Notes under the pieces: generated by a model | Told to the model about the DNA's origin: nothing | Databases searched by the model: none | Seen by the model: the letters and a program-made list of their open reading frames with translations, nothing else | NCBI RefSeq assembly: GCF_008704205.1 | Contig: NZ_VXLC01000001.1 | Coordinates: forward strand, 434,001-498,000 | Length of the DNA: 64,000 nucleotides | Direction: 5' to 3' | Origin: Nocardia colli | GTDB lineage: Bacteria > Actinomycetota > Actinomycetes > Mycobacteriales > Mycobacteriaceae | Shown: one piece after another, positions 26,436 through 34,965 of the stretch | How the letters are laid out: every line of letters starts with the position of its first letter | How positions within the stretch are numbered: the first letter of the stretch is position 1 | Position numbers and translations under genes: made by a program

Positions 26436-26879
26436 TCAGTCGAGCCCGAGCTCAGCCGCGGCACGCGGGTCGCAGTCTTCCAACAGATCGAGGCAACGCG
26501 CGTACTCCTCGGTCTCCCCGATCACCTTGGCCGCACGGGCCAGCGCGCCGACGCTGCGCAGGAAGCCCTGATTGGGTTCATGGCTCCACGGCACCGGGCC
26601 GAAGCCCTTCCACCCGTTGCGCCGCAACAGGTCGAGGCCGCGGTGGTAGCCGGTGCGGGCGAACGCGTACGCCGCGACAATGTCGTGATTGACCGGCTCA
26701 TCCTGGGCTTCGCCCCTGGTCAGCGCCGCCTCGGCCAGGTAGGCCCAGGCGATCGACGCCGACGGATGGTCGGCCGCGACGCGCACCGGATCGGTCTTGT
26801 CGAGCAACGCTTCTTCCGCGTCGGAGATTTCGGGGAGGAGTACCGGTTGCGGGCCGAGCAGATCACCGAACGAGGTCAT
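26436..26879 (-). CDS. DUF3151 family protein (Rv0360c-like)
   Basis: The 147-residue cytosolic protein matches the actinobacterial DUF3151 family, with LLGPQPVLLP near the start, HPSASIAWAYLAEAAL near 45 and AYAFARTGYHRGLDLLRRNGWKGFGPVPWSHEPNQGFLRSV near 75-115. It is helical and TPR-like; function unknown. ATG at 26879 (MTSFGDLLG) is preferred; an ATG at 26888 is possible. It is conserved near fba in mycobacteria, supporting the synteny, and is followed 7 bases later by the FUSC gene. Confidence 0.87.
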   Translation of the reverse strand: MTSFGDLLGPQPVLLPEISDAEEALLDKTDPVRVAADHPSASIAWAYLAEAALTRGEAQDEPVNHDIVAAYAFARTGYHRGLDLLRRNGWKGFGPVPWSHEPNQGFLRSVGALARAAKVIGETEEYARCLDLLEDCDPRAAAELGLD

Positions 26880-27040
26880 GGGCTTCATTGTGCACCGATG
26901 TCCGATTACCTCCGCATTCACTCCGGACAACGGGCAGACAATCGTCGCGGCCGTGCGCGCTCTGATGTCGGGCTTCGTCCGGGTGTGCCCGTTAAGCTGG
27001 CCGTCGAGTTCAACTGTTCCGCCTGAGCGAGGGGTAGTGC

Positions 27041-29356
27041 GTGTCCGACCCGAACGACGACAAGAACCCGGCGCGGGAGAGCGCCGACCCGGCGACCCCG
27101 GCCGTGGCCGACGCACGCCCCGACGCCACCACGGAACGTAACCCGGTCGCCGATGCGGACGGGGCCGCGCCCGCCGCACCCACGCGCCCCATCCCGGCGG
27201 GGAGCGGCACCGCGGCCGCCAAGGGTTCGGCGGACCGGGACTCGGCCGCAGCTGATGGGGAGAAGTCCGGCAGCGCCGGTACGGCGGGAAGCACGGACTC
27301 GGCCGCCTCGAAGGCCCCGAACTCGGTCCAGGCCGCCGGGAACACCGTGGGTACCGCACCGGCGGCGGGCACAGCCGCGGCTCAGAGCCCGAATGCTGGT
27401 GCAGCGTCCGCGAATAACCCGGCCGCAACCTCGTCCGCGCCGGGTACCGCCAAGCCGGTCGGGTCACCTTCCGGGCAGGCCGCGGGGCAACCGCAAAGCT
27501 CGGCAGATCCCAATGCCATTCCCAAGGTCAGCGCACCCGCACAGCCGGCGAACCCGTCCGGCGCACGGCCCGGGTCGGCCGACGTGACGGCGAAGCAAGC
27601 TTCTCCAGGCGCGAAATCGGGTGCGGCCCACAAGGACAGCCCTGCGGCCGACGCCGAGACCGAAGTGATCAAGCGCGGCGAGCAGAAGAAGCCCGGCACC
27701 GAGGCAGCATCGGACAAGCCTGCCGCGGCCGAGCCGAAAACCTCGGCGCAGCAACAAGATAAGCCCGTCAACGTGGTGGCCGACATCGCCAAGGGCGGCG
27801 CGGCGACCGCGGAAACCGTGGCGATCAAACGCGATGCCAAGGACCAGCCCGCCGCGGCCGCGGCGAGTGCGAAGCCGCAAACCCCGAGCGCGCCCGCGGA
27901 GCAGTCGAAAGAAGCTCCGGCACAACCGAAGACCCCTGCCCCGGGAAACGCCGCGAAGACCGAGCCAGATCTCGCGCGCCCAGGCACCGCGACCGGCAAA
28001 CCCGCAGCTGGTGCGACTCCGGCAGCCGGTGCCGGCGGAACTCCGAGCAGCACGGCCGCGGCCGACGCCCGGACCGAGGCGATCAAACGCGGCCTGCGAG
28101 ATCACCAGGCTGCCAAGGCCTCCGGCCAGACCGCGCCGGCGAAGACGACGCCGGCCGCGACAGCAGGCACGGAACCGGCTGCGCCGCAGAAGGACAGCAC
28201 CGCCGAGGACAGCGCCACCGGCGCACCCGGCACTGCGGCGGCGAAGTCCGCCTGGTTCGGCGGAAAGAAACCAGATGCGGCCCAGGACAGCGCGCCCGAT
28301 CAGCCCGCCGCCACCGACGAGAAGGCCGAGCCCGCACCGAAGGACGACATCCCCGACGGCGACGCACCGACCACGGTGATGCGGGTGCAGCAGCGCCCCA
28401 CCCCGCCGGTCGAGGACGCGGCCCCCGAGGCCGACACCGTCAAGATGCAGAACCCGGCCCAGGCCAAACAGGCTCCGCCCGGGTCCGAAGACGTGACCAT
28501 GGCCATGCCGGTGATCAAGCCGGACGACGCGCAGACCGTCGCGCTGCCGGTCCAGCGCCCCGCCGACGCGCCGAAGCCGGCCGGCACCGACCGGGTGACG
28601 CCGGGCGCGGGCCGGGTGCCGATCACCAAGCCGCCGGCCACGCCGCGGCCCGCGGCCGGTCCGAAACAGCCGGGCGCGCAAGGACCTTCGTCGCCGCCCC
28701 CGAGCGGACCGGTCGAGGATCGGTCCGCCCCGCCGCACCCGGGCATGCCCCGGCCGGGAACCGCGCCCTCCCCCGCGGACACTCAGCTGACGATGCCCGC
28801 GCAGCAACTCGGCGGTCCGCGCCCGCCGCAGCCGCGCCCGATCGCCCCGCCGCAGCGGATCACCCCCGCCGCGCAGGCCCCGGTCGACGGGGTCGAACCG
28901 GCGGCCGCACCGGGCCGGTCCAAGCGGTGGCTGCTCGCTGTGGCCGGGGCCGCCGTAGTCGTGGTCATCCTGATCGGCGTCACCGTCGCGGTCATGGTCA
29001 ACTCGACGGACAATTCGCCGGAGACCAAGGTCCGCGCCGCCATCACCGATTACACGCAGGCGCTCGAGACCGGTGACCTGAACACCCTGCGCAGCACCAC
29101 CTGCGGCCCACTGCACGACTTCTATCAGGGCATTCCGGCGGACCAGTTCGCCGGCGTGCACCAGCTGTCGATGGACCGGCGCACCATCCCGGTGGTGGAC
29201 GAGGTCGACGCGGTCCGGATCACCGACAAGACCGCGATCGCGCAGGCCACCGTCTACACCGAGGCCGATCCGAACAAGCGCTCGGCGCGCACCTTCGATC
29301 TCCAGCAGACCGACAACGGCTGGAAGGTATGCGACCCGCCGACCAGCGCCCAGTAA
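27041..29356 (+). CDS. Large low-complexity membrane protein with repeated kinase-type Thr motifs
   Basis: The 771-residue product has a 620-residue cytoplasmic region made of Ala, Pro, Lys, Thr and Gly. One transmembrane helix (residues about 629-652) and an extracytoplasmic C-terminal domain of about 120 residues (DUF4878/NTF2-like, with Cys688 and Cys764) follow. The C-terminal part resembles the Rv0361-type protein found at this locus in mycobacteria; the N-terminal region is far longer than I recall there. Within it, T-x-x-[I/L/M] preceded by acidic residues recurs at T207, T259, T345, T444, T466, T486 and T499, three times in the form T-x-x-IKR. These resemble sites of actinobacterial Ser/Thr kinases. 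Starts at GTG. Function unknown. Confidence 0.78.
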   Translation: MSDPNDDKNPARESADPATPAVADARPDATTERNPVADADGAAPAAPTRPIPAGSGTAAAKGSADRDSAAADGEKSGSAGTAGSTDSAASKAPNSVQAAGNTVGTAPAAGTAAAQSPNAGAASANNPAATSSAPGTAKPVGSPSGQAAGQPQSSADPNAIPKVSAPAQPANPSGARPGSADVTAKQASPGAKSGAAHKDSPAADAETEVIKRGEQKKPGTEAASDKPAAAEPKTSAQQQDKPVNVVADIAKGGAATAETVAIKRDAKDQPAAAAASAKPQTPSAPAEQSKEAPAQPKTPAPGNAAKTEPDLARPGTATGKPAAGATPAAGAGGTPSSTAAADARTEAIKRGLRDHQAAKASGQTAPAKTTPAATAGTEPAAPQKDSTAEDSATGAPGTAAAKSAWFGGKKPDAAQDSAPDQPAATDEKAEPAPKDDIPDGDAPTTVMRVQQRPTPPVEDAAPEADTVKMQNPAQAKQAPPGSEDVTMAMPVIKPDDAQTVALPVQRPADAPKPAGTDRVTPGAGRVPITKPPATPRPAAGPKQPGAQGPSSPPPSGPVEDRSAPPHPGMPRPGTAPSPADTQLTMPAQQLGGPRPPQPRPIAPPQRITPAAQAPVDGVEPAAAPGRSKRWLLAVAGAAVVVVILIGVTVAVMVNSTDNSPETKVRAAITDYTQALETGDLNTLRSTTCGPLHDFYQGIPADQFAGVHQLSMDRRTIPVVDEVDAVRITDKTAIAQATVYTEADPNKRSARTFDLQQTDNGWKVCDPPTSAQ

Positions 29357-29371
29357 TACACCGTCGAACGT

Positions 29372-29410
29372 GAAATAGGCTGCCCGCGCACCGGGCAGCC
29401 TATTTCTGTT
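29372..29410 (+). terminator. Rho-independent terminator
   Basis: A perfect 15-bp stem, GAAATAGGCTGCCCG and CGGGCAGCCTATTTC, encloses a 5-base loop and is followed by TGTTT. It lies just after the large membrane protein gene. Confidence 0.92.
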
Positions 29411-29588
29411 TCATAGCTGATGTGCATCACCGATATTCGGCGGTAAAAGTGCATTTCGGGCCCGCACATGACAAGCAGGCAAACTCGATAGCAATTCCAT
29501 ATCGATCGACGGTAGCGGTGGTCACACTCAGCTGGTCAACGGTCCGGTTCATTAGTAGCGTGGCCGCATCATGGGCAGGGAACAGACG

Positions 29589-30644
29589 ATGGCGCTCCAA
29601 ATTGATGACGTGCAACAAACGGCGACGCTGGCCGGGCAGCGGTTCCGCGTCCGGGACCACTACGAGGTCGGCCGGGAAAAGATCCGGGAATTCGCGCGCG
29701 CGGTGCAGAACCACCACGGCGCGCACCATCAGGAATCCGATGCGCACCGGCTCGGCCACGCCGGCGTACTCGCGCCGCCGACCTTCGCCTCGGTCATCGG
29801 CTCGTCCGGCACCCGCTCGCTGCTCGAATCGGTGCTCACCGAATACGACCTGTCGCAGATCCTGCAGACCGATCAGGTCTTCCAGGCCTACCGGCCGATC
29901 CTCGCCGGTGACCGGCTGACCAGCGAGATCCTGATCGAGTCGATCCGCCAGTTCGGCGACAACGATTTCGTCGTGGTCCGCTCCGCCCTGGTCAACCAGC
30001 ACGGCGAGCTCGCGCTGATCGGCTCCACCACCATCGTGGCGCGCCGCGGCGCCGAGGTGGACCCGGGGCTCACCGACGTGGTCGACAACATCATGATGCA
30101 CGGCCAGGTGGTCGAATTCCCCACGGCCGACCAGGGTTTGGACGACAGCTCGGCGCTGATCCCGCTCGGCCTAGGCGACCTGCCCGCCCCGGCCGCGGAT
30201 CGGGAGATCGCGCCGGTGCACACGCTGCCCGGCTTCGACGAGCTGTCGGTCGGCGACCAGCTGCCTGCCGGTTCGTTCCGGCTGGCCCGCGGCGACCTGG
30301 CCAATTACGCCGGGGTGTCCGGCGACGCCAACCCGATCCACTTCAGCGACCACGCCGCCCAGCTGGTCGGCCTGCCGACGGTGGTCGCGCACGGCATGCT
30401 GACCATGGGCCTGGCCGGTGGCTACCTCACCGACTGGCTCGGCGATCCGACCGCGATCGAGAAGTTCAGCGTGCGGTTCTCCGGCTTCGTGCCGGTGGCG
30501 TCGAACGCGGCGAGCACGGTGGACTTCGCCGGCCGGATCAAGTCGCTGAACCCGGGCACCCGCACCGCGACCGTCGTGCTCGGCGGCACCTCGGAGGGCC
30601 GAAAGTTGTTCGGCCGGGCCATCGCCGAGGTCCGGCTGTCCTGA
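29589..30644 (+). CDS. Fused HadA/HadB-type (3R)-hydroxyacyl-ACP dehydratase
   Basis: The 351-residue product joins two hot-dog domains. An N-terminal FAS1-like MaoC domain (about residues 10-160, FRVRDHYEVGREKIREFARAVQ, VLAPPTFASVIG) matches HadA or HadC. A C-terminal MaoC domain (about 215-345) has the hydratase-2 motif NYAGVSGDANPIHFSDHAA with catalytic Asp and His, as in HadB. In mycobacteria separate HadA and HadB subunits dehydrate FAS-II intermediates for mycolic acids. A fused form suggests the same or a related acyl chain role. ATG at 29589 has AGGGA upstream; 29571 is an alternative. It stands alone, not beside FAS-II genes. Confidence 0.88.
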   Translation: MALQIDDVQQTATLAGQRFRVRDHYEVGREKIREFARAVQNHHGAHHQESDAHRLGHAGVLAPPTFASVIGSSGTRSLLESVLTEYDLSQILQTDQVFQAYRPILAGDRLTSEILIESIRQFGDNDFVVVRSALVNQHGELALIGSTTIVARRGAEVDPGLTDVVDNIMMHGQVVEFPTADQGLDDSSALIPLGLGDLPAPAADREIAPVHTLPGFDELSVGDQLPAGSFRLARGDLANYAGVSGDANPIHFSDHAAQLVGLPTVVAHGMLTMGLAGGYLTDWLGDPTAIEKFSVRFSGFVPVASNAASTVDFAGRIKSLNPGTRTATVVLGGTSEGRKLFGRAIAEVRLS

Positions 30645-30707
30645 GTTCGCGGTTTCACAGGTAATCCACACCCCACGGCGCCGCGATTTCGGCGCAGGAT
30701 GGATACC

Positions 30708-31019
30708 GTGAGCAACTCAGTAATGCGCCGCGTGGCCCCCGCGATCGGCGCCGCGTGTCTCGTGGTCGGCGTCCTCGCCCTGGTGCCGCCGACCGCCACC
30801 GCCGATGCCCCGGCGGCCTTCATCAGCAGCCCCAACGATTCGTGGCCGACGCCGGACCGCAGCGGCAAGGGCGACGACGATCAGAAGAAGCGATCGACCA
30901 AGATTTACACCGACTGTGATCAGGTCCGCGCCGAGGGCGCCGGGACGATCTACCGCAGCGACCCGCGCTTCAACTCGTTCCTCGACCAGGACGGCGACGG
31001 CATCGCCTGCAACGGCTGA
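30708..31019 (+). CDS. Secreted excalibur calcium-binding domain protein
   Basis: The 103-residue product has a signal peptide (RRVAPAIGAACLVVGVLALVPPTATADA) and a C-terminal excalibur domain (DCDQVRAEGAGTIYRSDPRFNSFLDQDGDGIACNG) with the EF-hand-like DQDGDGIAC and paired Cys. Such domains occur in exported nucleases and small surface proteins. GTG at 30708 has AGGATGG upstream and is preferred to the ATG at 30699. It ends 18 bases from the stop of the convergent SARP gene. Confidence 0.85.
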   Translation: MSNSVMRRVAPAIGAACLVVGVLALVPPTATADAPAAFISSPNDSWPTPDRSGKGDDDQKKRSTKIYTDCDQVRAEGAGTIYRSDPRFNSFLDQDGDGIACNG

Positions 31020-31037
31020 TCGTCGAACGCCTGAGCG

Positions 31038-32156
31038 CTACTGCACGGCCAGGAAGATCAACATCGTTGCCCCGATACGGATCTGGTCGCCGTCGGCGAG
31101 CAGCGCGCCGTTCTCGATCGGGTCGTCGTTGACGTAGACGCCGTTGGCCGAGTGCAGGTCCTTGATCAGCAGACCGGCCCGGCTCGGCATGATGTGCGCG
31201 TGGTACCGGCTGGCCTTCGGGTCGTCGAGCACCAGATCGTTGTCCGTCATCCGGCCGATCCGCAAGCCGCCCTGGGCGATCGGGACCACCCGGCCGTCCG
31301 GCATGCGCAGCTTGCCGCTGCGCACCGTGCTGGGCGCCTCGGTGACCGTCTCGGTCATCGCCGCGGCCATCCGTTCCACCTGCCGGTGTTCGGCCGCGCC
31401 GAGCGGTTCCTGGCGCAGCACCCGATGTTCGAGCTCGATCAGCGCCGGGCCCGGATCGATGCCCAGTTCGTCGGCGAGCACGGCCCGCACCCGCCGGCAG
31501 GCGTCCAGTGCGTCGGCCTGCCGGCCGGAAAGGTAGAGCGCGGTGATCAATTGGCCCCACAGCGGCTCGCGCAGCGGATGCTCGCCGGTCATCGCGACCA
31601 GCTCGCCGATCACCGATGCGGCTCGGCCCAGGGCGATTTCGGCGTCGATCCGGGCGGAAGCGACGGCGAGCCGCTCCTCGTCCATCGCGGTGGCGAAACC
31701 GTCGGCGAATTGCAGGCCGCTCAGATCGGCCAGCGCGCGGCCGCTCCATTCGCGCAGCGCGGCACCGAAAAGCTGTGCGGCACCGGCGTGGTCGCCGATC
31801 GCGGCGGCCCGGCTACCGGCCTCCCTGGTCGCCTCGAACCGGCCGAGATCGCAGGCGGTCTCGGCCACTTCGAGGCGATAGCCGGAAGATTCGGTGCGCA
31901 ACACCGTCGCCGGATCCACACCCGAATTACGCAGCGCCTTACGGATATTCGAGACGAATACCTGCAGGCTGGCGGCGTAGGAGTCGGGCGGATCCTCGTT
32001 CCACACCATGTCGGCCAGCGCGGCCGACGACACGGCGCGCCGCCGATTCACGGTGAGCGCGGCCAACAGAGCCCGCGGCTTGGGCCCGCCGACCGCCACC
32101 GGCTCACCGCCGACGAGCAACCGGACGGGCCCGAGCACGCGCACATCCAGACACAT
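31038..32156 (-). CDS. EmbR-like SARP regulator with C-terminal FHA domain
   Basis: The 372-residue product has an OmpR/SARP-type DNA-binding domain (residues 1-95, FVSNIRKALRNSG ... TESSGYRLEV) and a BTAD helical domain (about 100-250, ending LADELGIDPGPALIELEHRVLRQE). An FHA domain follows (about 290-370, GLRIGRMTDNDLVLDDPKASRYHAHI ... SANGVYVNDDP), with the GR, SRxH and NG residues that bind phosphothreonine. This is the plan of EmbR, which is controlled by Ser/Thr kinases. It follows fba by 34 bases on the same strand, and a protein full of kinase-type Thr motifs lies 2 kb away. Confidence 0.92.
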   Translation of the reverse strand: MCLDVRVLGPVRLLVGGEPVAVGGPKPRALLAALTVNRRRAVSSAALADMVWNEDPPDSYAASLQVFVSNIRKALRNSGVDPATVLRTESSGYRLEVAETACDLGRFEATREAGSRAAAIGDHAGAAQLFGAALREWSGRALADLSGLQFADGFATAMDEERLAVASARIDAEIALGRAASVIGELVAMTGEHPLREPLWGQLITALYLSGRQADALDACRRVRAVLADELGIDPGPALIELEHRVLRQEPLGAAEHRQVERMAAAMTETVTEAPSTVRSGKLRMPDGRVVPIAQGGLRIGRMTDNDLVLDDPKASRYHAHIMPSRAGLLIKDLHSANGVYVNDDPIENGALLADGDQIRIGATMLIFLAVQ

Positions 32157-32190
32157 GAGCTGTCGAGCCCCCGGTGGGTTGATGAGTGGG

Positions 32191-33225
32191 TCAGGCGCTG
32201 ATCGACCTTCCCGCGGACTTCAGATCATTGCATGCCTCGGTGACACGTGCCGCCATCGAGGTTTCGGCCTTCTTCAGGTAGCTGCGCGGGTCGTAGACCT
32301 TCTTGTTGCCGACCTCGCCGTCGATCTTCAGCACACCGTCGTAGTTAGTGAACATGTGCCCGGTGATCGGCCGGGTGAACGCGTACTGGGTGTCGGTGTC
32401 GACGTTCATCTTCACCACGCCGTAGCGCAGCGAATCCTCGATCTCCGACTTCAGCGAGCCGGAACCGCCGTGGAAGACGAAGTCGAACGGCTGCGCGTCC
32501 TGGCTCAGGCCGAGCTTGGCCGCGGCCACCCGCTGGCCCTCGGCCAGCACCTCGGGCTTGAGCTTCACGTTGCCCGGCTTGTAGACGCCGTGCACGTTGC
32601 CGAAGGTCGCGGCGAGCAGGTACTTGCCGTTCTCGCCCGCGCCGAGCGCGTCGATGGTCTTCTGGAAGTCCTCGGGCGAGGTGTAGAGCTTGTCGTTGAT
32701 CTCGGCCTCGACGCCGTCCTCTTCACCGCCGACGACACCGATCTCGACCTCGAGAATGATGTTCGCCTGGGCGCACGCCTTCAGCAGTTCCTTGGCGATT
32801 TCCAGGTTCTCGTCGATCGGAATCGCGGAACCGTCCCACATGTGCGACTGGAACAACGGGGCCTGCCCCTTCGTCACCCGCTCCTGCGAAATCGCGATCA
32901 GCGGCCGGACGAATCCGTCCAGCTTGTCCTTCGGGCAGTGGTCGGTGTGCAGCGCGATGGTGATGTCGTATTTCGCGGCGATCACATGCGCGAACTCGGC
33001 CAGCGCGACCGAACCGGTCACCATGTCCTTCACGCCCAGGCCGGAGCCGAATTCCGCACCGCCGGTGGAGAACTGGATGATGCCGTCGCTGCCCGCGTCG
33101 GCGAAGCCCTTGATGGCCGCGTTGATCGTCTCCGATGACGTGCAGTTGATCGCGGGGAAAGCAAAGGAGTGCGCTTTGGCCCGACCGAGCATCTCGGCGT
33201 AGACCTCCGGAGTCGCGATGGGCAC
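32191..33225 (-). CDS. fba: Class II fructose-bisphosphate aldolase
   Basis: The 344-residue product matches actinobacterial zinc aldolase Fba, the same length as in M. tuberculosis. ALHTDHCPKDKLDG holds the zinc His and catalytic Asp (near residues 92-105). EVEIGVVGGEEDG is near 170, and NVHGVYKPGNVKL and FVFHGGSGS carry the remaining ligands and phosphate site. It cleaves fructose-1,6-bisphosphate to DHAP and G3P in glycolysis and runs in reverse in gluconeogenesis. GTG at 33225 has GGAGG 8 bases before it. Confidence 0.97.
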   Translation of the reverse strand: MPIATPEVYAEMLGRAKAHSFAFPAINCTSSETINAAIKGFADAGSDGIIQFSTGGAEFGSGLGVKDMVTGSVALAEFAHVIAAKYDITIALHTDHCPKDKLDGFVRPLIAISQERVTKGQAPLFQSHMWDGSAIPIDENLEIAKELLKACAQANIILEVEIGVVGGEEDGVEAEINDKLYTSPEDFQKTIDALGAGENGKYLLAATFGNVHGVYKPGNVKLKPEVLAEGQRVAAAKLGLSQDAQPFDFVFHGGSGSLKSEIEDSLRYGVVKMNVDTDTQYAFTRPITGHMFTNYDGVLKIDGEVGNKKVYDPRSYLKKAETSMAARVTEACNDLKSAGRSISA

Positions 33226-33502
33226 AGTAAGACCTCCGTGATTGTTGCGGCAAAGACCTATTTTGTCAGCCACCACATTAGGACAGCGGTGTTTCGCCTG
33301 GTATCCAGGGAGGGCAGCGCCGGGTCGGCCGGAGTGACCAGCCGGTTGTCCGCACGGAACCATCGGGTGACCGTTCGGTAGTTTCGCGCACAGCGCGGGG
33401 TTTCTCAGCTGAACCCGGTACTGTGGGCCCGGTAATTACGCTGGCAGCTTCCCGATGCGATGGCAAGCGATCAGGCCAGCCGTATCCAGAACAGGAGACC
33501 GC

Positions 33503-34225
33503 GTGATTCTGCTGGCAGCGACAGAATCGGTGACGAGCAATCTCGCTCTCAAAGAGTTGCTCGACCCGATGCACCTGCTCACGGAAACGTGGCTCAAGAA
33601 CGCGGTGCTCCCGGCCATCCTGGTGATCGTCTTCATCGAGACCGGCCTGCTGTTCCCGATCCTGCCCGGCGATTCGCTGCTGTTCACCGGTGGCCTGCTC
33701 GCCGCGCAGGCGAATCCGCCGGTGTCGATCTGGCTGTTGCTGCCCGCCGTGATCGCGATCGCCTTCGCCGGTGATCAGAGCGGTTATTGGATAGGCCGGG
33801 CGATCGGGCCCGCGTTGTTCCACAAGGAAGACACCCGGTTCTTCAAGAAGCACTACGTGACCGAGACGCACGAGTTCTTCGAGAAGCACGGGCCCAAGAC
33901 CATCATCCTGGCCCGGTTCGTGCCGATCGTGCGCACGTTCATGCCGGTGCTGGCCGGGGTGTCCAAGATGGACTACCGCAAGTTCGTCGCGTTCGACATC
34001 GTCGGCGCGATCCTGTGGGGCGGCGGCGTGACCGTCCTGGGCTACTTCCTCGGCAACGTCGCCTTCATCCGCGACCACGTCGAGGCGATCTTCCTGCTCA
34101 TCGTGCTGATCTCGATCCTGCCCGGCATCTTCGCGGTGGCGAAGAAGCTGCTCAATCGAGGCGCGGAGCCGGCGGCCCGGCAAGATGCCGAGCTGACCGT
34201 CTCGACGAACGAGCCGACCCGCTGA
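33503..34225 (+). CDS. DedA family membrane protein, copy 1
   Basis: The 240-residue product has several helices and the DedA/SNARE-associated pattern: FIETGLLFPILPGDSLLFTGGLLA near residues 45-70, AGDQSGYWIGRAIG near 92, HGPKTIILARFVPIVRTFMPVLAGVSKM near 131-158. DedA proteins move polyprenyl-phosphate or phospholipids across the membrane and support pH and drug tolerance. GTG at 33503 has AGGAGA upstream. It is divergent from fba (as Rv0364 is, by memory) and 4 bases from a second DedA gene. Confidence 0.92.
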   Translation: MILLAATESVTSNLALKELLDPMHLLTETWLKNAVLPAILVIVFIETGLLFPILPGDSLLFTGGLLAAQANPPVSIWLLLPAVIAIAFAGDQSGYWIGRAIGPALFHKEDTRFFKKHYVTETHEFFEKHGPKTIILARFVPIVRTFMPVLAGVSKMDYRKFVAFDIVGAILWGGGVTVLGYFLGNVAFIRDHVEAIFLLIVLISILPGIFAVAKKLLNRGAEPAARQDAELTVSTNEPTR

Positions 34226-34229
34226 ACTC

Positions 34230-34928
34230 GTGATCGCGGCGTCCTCGCCCCTAGCAGTGGGCAATTTCGATCCGCTGATGTCAGCGGGGCCCGCACTCGT
34301 CTGGACAGTGGTACTTGCCTTTGTCTTCATCGAGTGCGCGGTCATTCTCGGGCTCTTCCTACCGGGCGACTCCATGCTGATCACCGCGGGCATCGTGATG
34401 GCGTCCAACGCCTCCGGCGAAGCGCAGGTGTGGGCGTTGTCGGTGGGCACGATGCTCGCCGCCATCGCAGGTAATCAGGTGGGCTATGTGATCGGGGCGC
34501 GGACCGGGCATCGCCTGGTGGCGCGCAAGAACGGCCGCTATATCAACACCAGGAATCTGCAACGGGTCACCGAACTGCTGGAGCGGCACGGGTTCGTCGC
34601 GGTGCTGGTCGCCCGCTGGATTCCGTGGGTGCGCACGCTGTGCCCGACGGTCGCGGGCGCGGCCGGCATGGACCATCGCAAGTTCACCATCGCCAGCACG
34701 ATCGGCGCGATCATCTGGGCGCCGGTGTTGTTGCTCATCGGCTACTACGCGGGCGGGTTCCTCGATCGGGTGCCGTGGCTGATGCCCATCGTGATCGGCA
34801 CGCTGGTGCTCGGCCTGATCATCGGCACGGTGCTGGGCATCCGGCATTACCGGCAGGAAATGGCCAAGCCCGCCGAGGAATTCGAGCTGGAGACCTCGCC
34901 GAGCGGGCTCGGCGACGCCGAGAACTGA
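34230..34928 (+). CDS. DedA family membrane protein, copy 2
   Basis: The 232-residue product is a diverged second DedA protein: FIECAVILGLFLPGDSMLITAGIV near 32-55, AGNQVGYVIGARTGHRL near 80, HGFVAVLVARWIPWVRTLCPTVAGAAGM near 118-145. The conserved acidic and Arg residues of the family (E34, R/R in ARWIPWVR) are kept. The GTG starts 2 bases after the stop of copy 1, so the two are coupled. The two copies differ strongly in sequence, so this is an old duplication that may serve different lipids. Confidence 0.9.
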   Translation: MIAASSPLAVGNFDPLMSAGPALVWTVVLAFVFIECAVILGLFLPGDSMLITAGIVMASNASGEAQVWALSVGTMLAAIAGNQVGYVIGARTGHRLVARKNGRYINTRNLQRVTELLERHGFVAVLVARWIPWVRTLCPTVAGAAGMDHRKFTIASTIGAIIWAPVLLLIGYYAGGFLDRVPWLMPIVIGTLVLGLIIGTVLGIRHYRQEMAKPAEEFELETSPSGLGDAEN

Positions 34929-34940
34929 GCGGAACGCGAA

Positions 34941-34965
34941 GCCGGCCTTGCGCTTACAGGCCGGC
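34941..34965 (+). terminator. Hairpin at the DedA/GH76 junction
   Basis: GCCGGCCT-N9-AGGCCGGC forms an 8-bp stem 12 bases after the DedA copy 2 stop and overlaps the last codons of the convergent GH76 gene. Confidence 0.55.

Noticed and set aside
27464-29161. Minus-strand open frame (565 residues) opposite the large low-complexity gene
   Set aside because: The plus-strand frame has a transmembrane helix, a folded C-terminal domain and a terminator; the antisense frame is Arg/Gly-rich without structure.
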